From contig JAYESD010000001.1 in assembly GCA_036927565.1 (NCBI GenBank), forward strand, positions 273,555,560-273,619,559: a stretch of DNA of 64,000 bases, written 5' to 3'. The position numbers and the translations under genes are program-made. This DNA comes from Tuctoria greenei (taxonomy: Eukaryota > Streptophyta > Magnoliopsida > Poales > Poaceae). The stretch's first letter is position 1. Each line of letters starts with the position of its first letter. Below are positions 57,319-64,000 of this stretch, piece after piece. The notes beneath the pieces are model-generated. The model saw only the letters and a list, made by a program, of their open reading frames with translations. It searched no databases and was not told the origin of the DNA.

Positions 57319-57714
57319 ATGGCAAGAGGAATGGCCGCCACCTCCCTCCTCTTCCTGGCTCTCCTAGTCGCCACTTCAACAGCCGCCGAAACGGTGGGCG
57401 GGCGGAGTGACATAAAGGACGTGGGCTCTAACAAGGAGGTGCAGGATCTGGGCCGGTTCGCGGTGGAGGAGCACAACCGCCACCTCCGCGGCGGTGCGGC
57501 GCCTGCTACCAACGACCCTGTACCCGTCCTCCTCTCCTTCACGGCCGTGGCTTCGGCGCAGGAGCAGGTCGTCTCCGGCAAGGCGTACTACCTCAAGGTC
57601 ATCGCCCGTGACCTCGGCGCAGGCAGCGGCGACAGGCCGTTCGACGCCGTGGTGGTCGTCCAGGCGTGGCAAGGGTCCAAGGAGCTCGTCTCCTTCAAGC
57701 CTTCTCCGAAATAA
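57319..57714 (+). CDS. Secreted phytocystatin (cysteine protease inhibitor)
   Basis: 131 residues in one exon. Phytocystatins block papain-like cysteine proteases by inserting an N-terminal segment and two loops into the active-site cleft. Residues 1-23 form a signal peptide (SLLFLALLVATSTAA). The N-terminal Gly pair is at 27-28. The plant signature LGRFAVEEHN is at 44-53, matching the LARFAV consensus. QVVSG at 83-87 is the QxVxG inhibitory loop. The second loop has Trp117 in QAWQGSKELVSF, with Ala where Pro of the usual PW is expected. An in-frame ATG at 57253 lies upstream of the TATA box, so 57319 is the better start; 57331 is a possible alternative. No frame damage is seen. Likely roles, from the family: control of endogenous proteases or defence. 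Confidence 0.92.
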   Translation: MARGMAATSLLFLALLVATSTAAETVGGRSDIKDVGSNKEVQDLGRFAVEEHNRHLRGGAAPATNDPVPVLLSFTAVASAQEQVVSGKAYYLKVIARDLGAGSGDRPFDAVVVVQAWQGSKELVSFKPSPK

Positions 57715-57823
57715 ATAGCGTTGCGCACACTACCGCGGGTGTTCTGCGTTCTTGCTTCTTTGGGTTCTATAACATGCGGTGTTTGGTGATGCTTCTGTAT
57801 ACGGTAATAGCAGCTACACATTG

Positions 57824-57829
57824 AATAAA
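57824..57829 (+). terminator. Polyadenylation signal of the cystatin gene
   Basis: AATAAA, 110 bases after the stop codon; cleavage is expected near 57845. Confidence 0.7.
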
Positions 57830-57849
57830 TTTTGGTCCATTTTTATTAA

Positions 57850-58080
57850 TGAATCAATTTCTTTTACTTAATTACTTGAATGGGTAAAATGGAGTGCTTG
57901 CATCGAGTTGACAGTTTGGTGCCTTGCTCTGAATTAGTTTGTCAATTGTACGGTGCCTGGCACGTGTCCAGATTTGACCCCGTTTACTCAGGTCCCACTC
58001 AAAAGCAGCTGTGACAGTTCTTGCTCAGCCGTGTTTCTATCAGGACAGTTTGCAATGCAAGACGACCGCAGTCCAATTTT
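57850..58080. other. Downstream intergenic DNA
   Basis: No gene or repeat recognised. Confidence 0.5.
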
Positions 58081-58081
58081 T

Positions 58082-58159
58082 CCTCAGTTTCTTTTTATTT
58101 GTCACTAATTAATTTATTTTTTAACTAATTAGTGACAAACAAAAAGAAACGAAGTGAGT
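58082..58159. mobile_element. Stowaway-like hairpin
   Basis: Arms at 58087-58112 (GTTTCTTTTTATTTGTCACT and following) and 58123-58150 pair almost perfectly around a short AT-rich loop. The outer bases CTCAGTTTC and GAAACGAAGTGAG resemble Stowaway ends, and TA follows on the right. It is very short, so it may be an internally deleted copy. Confidence 0.55.
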
Positions 58160-58690
58160 ATATTCGGAAGAGAGGTTTGCAACACAAGCTTTTATGCTTG
58201 AAACCACTAGCTTGTTAACGCATACGATCCATCTTAATCTTATACAGCAATGAATATCCGTCTTGGTTGATCATTTACGTTGGACTTGTCGTCAACCCAA
58301 TCATGATCATTGCTTGCCTCCAACGCCCGCAGGGACAGGTCCAGAGCGACACTAGCTCCTTCATTTGACTTTTGGTTTTCGCCCGATCGACTCCTTTCCT
58401 ACTAGGGTTTTGACACAAGACGGTAATCAAACCTCTTCATTACAAACTCTTTATTTTGCAAAACAAGATGTGCTAACTCATGATCATGAGCAACTCCAAT
58501 TACATCTCACTGAACATTGTTGAAACGAAACTCCAGAAGCAGTTGGCTCCAACCCAATTAGCCATCGGGTGCGAATTCTTCAGTAGGATATATACTAGCA
58601 GTCTAGCATCGAGCAATCCGTCTCCATGATAGCAGGTTTATGTTTATGCACCATTCAGCTGCCAGACGAATCCCGTCTCCTGTGCAAACA
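58160..58690. other. Intergenic DNA
   Basis: No supported gene or repeat in this stretch. Confidence 0.5.
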
Positions 58691-59080
58691 AGTCTCCGCT
58701 ACAGTAAAATCGTCGGGGCCGCTAATTTTAAGTCAACTAAAATAGTCGGTTTTTTAGAACCGACGGCAACAAATTTATAATCGTTGGTTGGCCGACAACT
58801 ATATTTACAGGCGTCGGTTCCGGTTGGTAGACTGACGATCATAAATATACCCGTTGGTTTCACCAACGTGCCCGACGACAATAAGTTGGGCCCGACAGGC
58901 TCCAAATTCGGCTCTCCCGCCCAAATATTATACTCGTCGGCCACGGTCAGCAGAGCCGACGGCTATAATGTGGGGCCTGCTCATATGTAAAAAACTTGTT
59001 GGGGCTGGAACGAGGCCAACGGCCATAACTTTATTGGGCCACGTAAGCTAAACTCCTCCTCCGTAAACCCTATCCCATAT
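58691..59080. mobile_element. CACTA-like terminal region, decayed
   Basis: It starts with CGCTACAGTAAAATCGTCGG, close to the CACTACAAGAAAA end of grass CACTA elements, and is followed by repeated short blocks in both orientations (GTCGGTT/AACCGAC, GCCGACGG, CGTTGGTT) as in CACTA subterminal regions. The opposite end and a transposase are not visible. Weak but patterned evidence. Confidence 0.4.
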
Positions 59081-59521
59081 CGCGCGCACGCCGCACCGCC
59101 ACTGCTCTAACTCCACATGTGCCGCTCCCCGCGCCGCCTCACCTGCGCCGCCGCTACCCGGCCCGCGCGCCTCCGCCACCGCTCCCCAGCTCGTCGCGCC
59201 TCCGTCGCCACTCCTCAGCCCACGCGCGCCTCCACCAGCGGACCCAACAGACGGCCGCCACTCCCCTCCGCCGCCTCCTCGCTTGGGCTCGCCTGCGCCT
59301 CCGCTCCCCGGCCCGCGCGTGCCTCCACCGCCCCTTCCGGCAACAAGGTTAAAATTTAAACTTGTAAAATTGCTATATATTGTGTATGTTCATTGCATTA
59401 GTGTGGCACTTGTTTTGTGGATTGGTTAGTCTATGCATTGCTATATCATTACTTATGCAATTTATATTGTGTTTTATCCATATATGTGTATGTGAACTTG
59501 ATTATGATATTATCGCTACCC
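59081..59521. other. GC-rich then AT-rich stretch before the Tat LTR
   Basis: 59100-59345 is GC-rich with open but low-complexity frames (Pro/Ala/Arg/Ser); 59346-59521 is AT-rich. It could be part of the CACTA-like element. No gene is supported. Confidence 0.4.
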
Positions 59522-60394
59522 TGTGTACCGGATATCCTTTGGGACTGCAAAGAATGCTAAGGAACTCCACATACCTGAGTTGAAGACCTCCGAAAGTCCC
59601 ACGTGTCATACGGAACTGGACCTGCCTTCCTTCTATGGTTAGTCTCAGTGCCGCCACGTGTATCGTTAAACCGGAGCTACATTCCATACATGGAAATGCT
59701 CCGGACTAGATACTTGTGTGGCACCCCCGGACCTAACCCCCGACAGAGGAAAGCTCCGGTACCGACACGTGTACAACAGCACCGGACCTACTCGTCCAAG
59801 ACGATAAGCTCCAGAGCTGCCACACGTCCAACTGTCGGACCTTCAACCTCAACAGGCAGATTGGTGGACCTCCAACGGCTCGGACCTTCAGGGAACAATT
59901 AAAGACTTCAAGACCCGATTAAGTGTCATTAATGATATCTTAATAACACACGATCGGATGACCCTTAATACCAGTAACGCCACCATTAAGGGACGTTACT
60001 GCGCTATTAAGAGGAATAAAGCACATTAACCGTGTATTAGACATCAGTAATTGCCAGGGCCACATGTCAGGCCAGGTTGATGATGTAATGGTCAGTCCTT
60101 GTACTAGAAAAGGACCGGCCGAGCGATACACGAGAGAGAGGGGAGACTTCCAGATACACACACGCACGCTGAGGCGAGTCACTCTAGTCTTTCATACTCA
60201 AGCGCTCAGACGCTCAATACAAAAACAACACATACCCGTGGAGTAGGGTATTACGCTCAGGCGGCCCGAACCATGTAAATCCTCGTGTCAACTCATCATC
60301 CTGTTCTGAATCTTTGCGCGCCCACAACCGAACTACAAACTCTGCGAGCTGCCAACGGTAGTCCCGGGAGAATTGCCGGAATCACACTCCGACA
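59522..60394 (+). repeat. 5' LTR of the plus-strand Tat element
   Basis: TGTGTACCGGATATCC to CACTCCGACA, 873 bp. G-box-type CACGTG cores at 59601, 59655 and 59766 recall the minisatellite of the other Tat LTR. U5 has GTGGAGTAGGGTATTACGC near 60239. The start is inferred from the TG end and resemblance to the other LTR, as no second copy is present. Confidence 0.7.
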
Positions 60395-60396
60395 GT

Positions 60397-60414
60397 TGGC
60401 GTGCCAGGTAGTGG
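60397..60414 (+). other. Primer-binding site of the plus-strand Tat element
   Basis: TGGCGTGCCAGGTAGTGG, two bases after the LTR end; differs at two positions from the site of the minus-strand Tat element. Confidence 0.78.
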
Positions 60415-60503
60415 TGTGCCCGAGATTCAAACATGGTAAACTCTGCTGCTGGATCATCCAACAGTAACCATGATGTGCACCTACTAGAGGCAATCCCACC
60501 AAC

Positions 60504-62345
60504 ATGCAGCAGCCAGCAGGTGTCGTGGCAACAGCAGGAGTCATGCCACTGTTGCCACCATCTGCTCCTACGAATCAAGCTGGACGTCGAGATGGGGCGT
60601 CTGCGTCGGTCACTGCATCGGCGAACAACAACCCTGAACACGCGATTAATGTCACGCGTGCTCTTCTCCAACGTCCACCGCCTCCAGGAGCGCCCCAGGG
60701 TGCGATGGAGCAGTGGAGAGCTAATGTGGAACATCTGGTTGCAACAGCAGCCGATGGCATTAGCAATCAAGGTCCTCCCCCCTTGGGGCGGGCCCCATCG
60801 TAGCATCGGACTGTGTTGGGTAGACTTGGTCCGCACGCTTCACAGCACAGGAGGCGTGTTGCATCTCAACAGGCGACGTCGCTGCCTTCCGGGGCACGAC
60901 ATACACACACGGTAACCAGACTTTCTACTCACGACCTCCGGGCGGAGCTCGATCGCCGTTACAGTCAACAGGACGGCCGCGTCCACATCGACCGTGCTCG
61001 CGAGAGGCGAGAAGCTCAAGACAGCCCTGCTCCTGAGGGAGTAGGAGGAGGTTGTTCTGCCTTGGCCATGCATCTACGCATGGTCAGATGGCCGCAGAAG
61101 TTCCAGCCTCACCTACCGGAAAAATTTGACGGGACTGTCAACCCCGCTGAATTTCTCCAAATCTACTCCACCGCTATCCTTGCGGCTGAGGGAAATGAGG
61201 CTGTGATGGCCAATTACTTCCCTGTGGCTTTAACTGGGACCGCCAGGTCTTGGTTCATGAGCCTTCCGCCTGACTCCATCAACAATTGGGCGGAGTTGTG
61301 CCAACAATTCACTGCCAACTTCGGGAGTTCATATACCTGACTAGGCACGGAACTGGACCTTTTTGCTGTCAAGCAGAAGGGGGGAGAGTCCCTACGATCC
61401 TTCATCCAGAGGTTCTCCCATGTACGAAACACCATTCCTTCTATCTCAAGCGCTTCTGTTATTGTAGCATTCAGACAGGGCGTTCGAGACAAGAAGATGC
61501 CGGAGAAGCTGGCGACCAAGGAAGTCACCAGCATCACGGAACTCTTCAGCTTGGCATACAAGTGTGCCAAAGCTGCAGAGGACCGTGAAATGCACTCCCA
61601 ACAACCTCCGGAGGACAACAAAAAGTTCTCCAAGGGTGAAGCCGCTACCTCCGGGAGTGGAAAGAAGAAGAAAAAGTCCAACAGCAATAAAAAGTCGTCG
61701 GCCGGCACACCTACAGCCGTTGCCGCAACTCCGGGTGGCTGGGGGCCACGCCCCAAGAAACGACCTCGACCGTCATCTGAAGACGGTGGTAGCTCCAAGA
61801 TGTGGTGTCCTATACACAAGACGAACAACCACAACCTGGAAGGCTATCGAGAGGTCCAGAACCTCGCCGAGCGCTACAATAAGCGCCAGGAAGAAGCTCC
61901 TTTCCGTCAAAGGGAAAGAAAACAAAAAGTCGACGAAGCTCCGGCTGAAGAGGAGTTTGGCTTTTAGGACCCTAAAAAGGTCTTGAAGGCTGTTTACACC
62001 TCCGTTGATGACGACTCCGACGTCTCCGACAACGAGCGCTGGAACACCATGAACACCATCTTTGGTGGTTTGTGGGACATCACCTCCCGCCGTGTCCTCA
62101 AGACAATGCAGCGGGACATGGCCTCAGTAGCTCCCACCACCAGGGTGCAGCCGCACCAGAAGTGGATGGACACTACCATCACCTTTGATGCTTCGGACTG
62201 CCCGCGGAACATGATCGGAGCTGGCCAACTCCCATTAATGGTATCTCCAACCATCAACAACATCCAACTCCACCATGTAATGGTGGGCGGAGGTTGGGGG
62301 CTGAACCTCATAAGCTTTGAGGACTTCGTCAAGCTTCAGCTTTGA
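60504..62345 (+). pseudogene. gag: Tat-type gag and start of protease
   Basis: One frame from ATG 60504: a Gln/Ala/Pro-rich N-terminus; the capsid region with PEKFDGTVNPAEFLQIYSTA and LTGTARSWFMSLPPDSINNW; SLRSFIQRFSHVRNTIPSI; a Lys/Ser-rich stretch; and a zinc-binding-like segment MWCPIHKTNNHNLEGY. Stops TAG 60801, TGA 61338, TAG 61965 and TGA 62343 interrupt it without any frameshift. The protease active-site region reads VGGGWGLNLISFEDFVKLQL near 62283-62342, with Gly where the catalytic Asp is expected (the other Tat copy keeps Asp). Gag would form particles; here it is non-functional. Confidence 0.85.
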
Positions 62346-64000
62346 CCTTCTAATCTTCGCCCCTCTTGACCTTTCTCCGGAGTAGGTCCGGGGGCCATCA
62401 CTCCACTCGGTGCTATTACTCTCCCAGTGACCTTCGGAACTCGGGAGAATTACAGGACTGAGAAGTTGGTCTTCGACGTGGCGCATATCAACTTGCCATT
62501 CAATGCCATCTTGGGCAGGCCATCCTTGTACAAATTCATGGCTGTTGCTCATTATGGCTACCTGGTGTTGAAGATGCCAACACCATAAGGTGTTCTTCGG
62601 ATCCGCGGAGATCGCACCACCGGAGTTACTGCTCTGGAAGAACTCCATGCGCTTGCTATAGTGCAGGAGGAAGAATCCGGAAAGGAGCAAGCTCCAAAAC
62701 CCCCGAGCATTCGTTATCGAGGCTCAAGCTCCACACCTCGTGTGCAACCAAGCGGCAACACCGACATTCCCGTCAAAGTCGTCCAAATCGGTTTCAACGC
62801 TGCTCAGACCACCCGTATATCGAGAGGTCTGAATGACAAATAGGAACTCGTGCTCATCACTTTCCTCCGGGCTAATGTCGATGTGTTTGCCTGGCAACCA
62901 TCACAAATGCCCAGGATCCCTAGGGAAGTGATCGAGCACAATCTGAAGATTTATCCCGATGCTAGGCCTGTACATCAGAAGCCTCGGAAGCAATCAGTAG
63001 AGCGATAGAACTTCATACGTCAAGAAGTGAAGAAGTTGCTCGAATATGGATTCATCCGAGAAGTCTTCCACCCAAAATGGCTGGCAAACACAGTCGTTGT
63101 ACCTAAGGCCGGCGGGAAGCTTCGGATGTGTATCGACTACACTACACTGAATAAGGCATGTCCAAAGGATCCATTCCCACTATCTAGAATAGATCAGATA
63201 GTGGATTCCACCTCCGTGTGTGAATTACTGTGTTTCCTAGACGCATATTCTGGGTATCATCAAATTAGAATGTCTAGGGAAGATGAAAAGCATACTTCCT
63301 TCATCACAGTAGATGGATTATATTGTTACAATGCCATGCCATTCGGTCTCAAAAATGTTGCATCAAAGTTTGTGCGAGCTATGTACAAAACGTTTGGAGA
63401 GATCATCAGAGATGTAGTGGAAGTGTACGTCGATGACATCGTCGTCAGGATCAAGAACAAGGAGTCATTCCTTAACACCTTGCAAGCTGTCTTTGATAAG
63501 TTGCGAATCACACACACAAAGCTGAACCCAAACAAGTGTGTCTTCGGGGTTAGCTCCGTAAAGCTTCTGGGATTCTTGGTGAACCACCGAGGAATAGAGG
63601 CGAATCCGGCAAAGATTAAAGCTATTGAAGACATGCGGCTACCAGCCCGCATCAAGGACGTCCAGAAGCTGGCTGGATGTCTAGCTGCCCTCAACCGGTT
63701 CATCTCAAGACTAGCGGAACGGGCGCTACCTTTCTTCAAATTATTGAGGAAGTCTGGACAATTACAATGGTTTGAAGAAGCAGAAAAGGCATTTCAAGAG
63801 CTAAAGCATCTCCTCACCACTCTACCAATTTTGGTAGCTCCGAATCCTGGTGAGCCACTTCTGCTTTACATTTCGGCAACTGACGAAGTTGTCAGCATGG
63901 TCCTGGTTGCGAAAAGACCAGAACCATACCCACTTCAGGAGTCCAGACCCCTCCGGGAGAGTTCGGAGCTACCTGAAGGCGAGTTTGGATCCCAGCTCCA
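62346..64000 (+). pseudogene. pol: Tat-type protease end, reverse transcriptase and RNase H start
   Basis: Same frame as gag. Protease tail VTFGTRENYRTEKLVFDVAH and ILGRPSLYKFMAVAHYGYLV; then the linker; then reverse transcriptase from DVFAWQPSQMPRIPREVIEH through KLRMCIDYTTLNKACPKDPF, FLDAYSGYHQIRM and PFGLKNVASKFVRAMYKTFG to catalytic VYVDDIVV (Tyr-Val-Asp-Asp at 63426-63437). The start of RNase H follows near 63760-64000, cut by the window edge. Stops: TGA 62367, TAA 62586, TAG 62841, TAG 63006; open from 63009 to the end. Confidence 0.88.

Larger units (their letters stand above)
59522..64000 (+). mobile_element. Tat-type Ty3/gypsy element, running off the right edge
   Basis: 5' LTR 59522-60394, primer-binding site, then gag, protease and reverse transcriptase in one frame to the end of the window. 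The reverse transcriptase type (CIDYTTLNKACPKDPFPL, YVDD) and the gag match the Tat lineage. The left flank TACCC (59517-59521) is the expected target duplication; its partner lies beyond the window. At least eight in-frame stops make it inactive. Confidence 0.85.

Noticed and set aside
57261..57672. Long minus-strand frames opposite the cystatin gene
   Set aside because: High GC at third positions of the real gene opens antisense frames; they have no recognisable domain.
59117..59359. GC-rich 77-80 codon ORFs near 59.1-59.4 kb
   Set aside because: Low-complexity Pro/Ala/Arg composition, two frames open together, no domain.

Overview
This window is plant nuclear DNA, almost certainly from a grass. 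It has several Ty3/gypsy and Ty1/copia lineages typical of grass heterochromatin (Athila-like, Tekay/Del chromovirus, CRM-like, Tat, Sirevirus), Tourist-like and Stowaway-like MITEs, and one intact gene for a plant cystatin. No bacterial features are present. The species cannot be fixed from the sequence alone.

Bases 1-48273 are one nested insertion complex. Level 1: exon-like host sequence (left part ends at 167, right part resumes at 48274) is split by Athila-like element I (168-48268; 5-bp target duplication GGGAG on both sides). Level 2: Athila-like element II (6020-35183) sits in the 3' untranslated region of I. Level 3: a full-length Tekay-type chromovirus (9238-24799; duplication CCATT) lies in the gag-protease frame of II, and a non-autonomous CRM-like element (27189-31722; duplication GAAGT) lies in the 3' ORF of II. 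A Sirevirus with an env-like ORF (35182-46467, minus strand) also inserted into I. A later deletion fused its truncated 3' LTR to the right LTR of II. Elements I and II keep gag, protease and an extra 3' ORF, but no reverse transcriptase, RNase H or integrase, so they look non-autonomous.

Bases 48400-52326 hold the 5' half of a Tat-type element on the minus strand; its U3 carries a 57-bp G-box minisatellite. Bases 52327-59521 are a small island of lower repeat density: an LTR-like remnant, a Pack-MULE-like inverted-repeat element (54575-55818), a Tourist-like MITE (56011-56152), the cystatin gene (CDS 57319-57714) with TATA box and polyadenylation signal, a Stowaway-like hairpin and a decayed CACTA-like end. 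From 59522 to the right edge runs a second Tat-type element (plus strand) whose gag-pol stays in a single frame, broken only by stop codons.

Only the cystatin gene looks functional as host DNA. The retroelements are decayed, largely by in-frame stop codons of the kind made by C-to-T change at methylated cytosines. The most unusual structures are a 59-bp module containing the tRNA-Asp primer-binding site that is tandemly repeated across the LTR end of the Athila-like family, dense arrays of the palindrome CGGACTAGTCCG and its variants across LTR, spacer and gag of the Sirevirus, a U3-like internal promoter ahead of the 3' ORF of element II, and the hybrid ORF of the CRM-like element. Dating, copy numbers and family names need database comparison that was not possible here.
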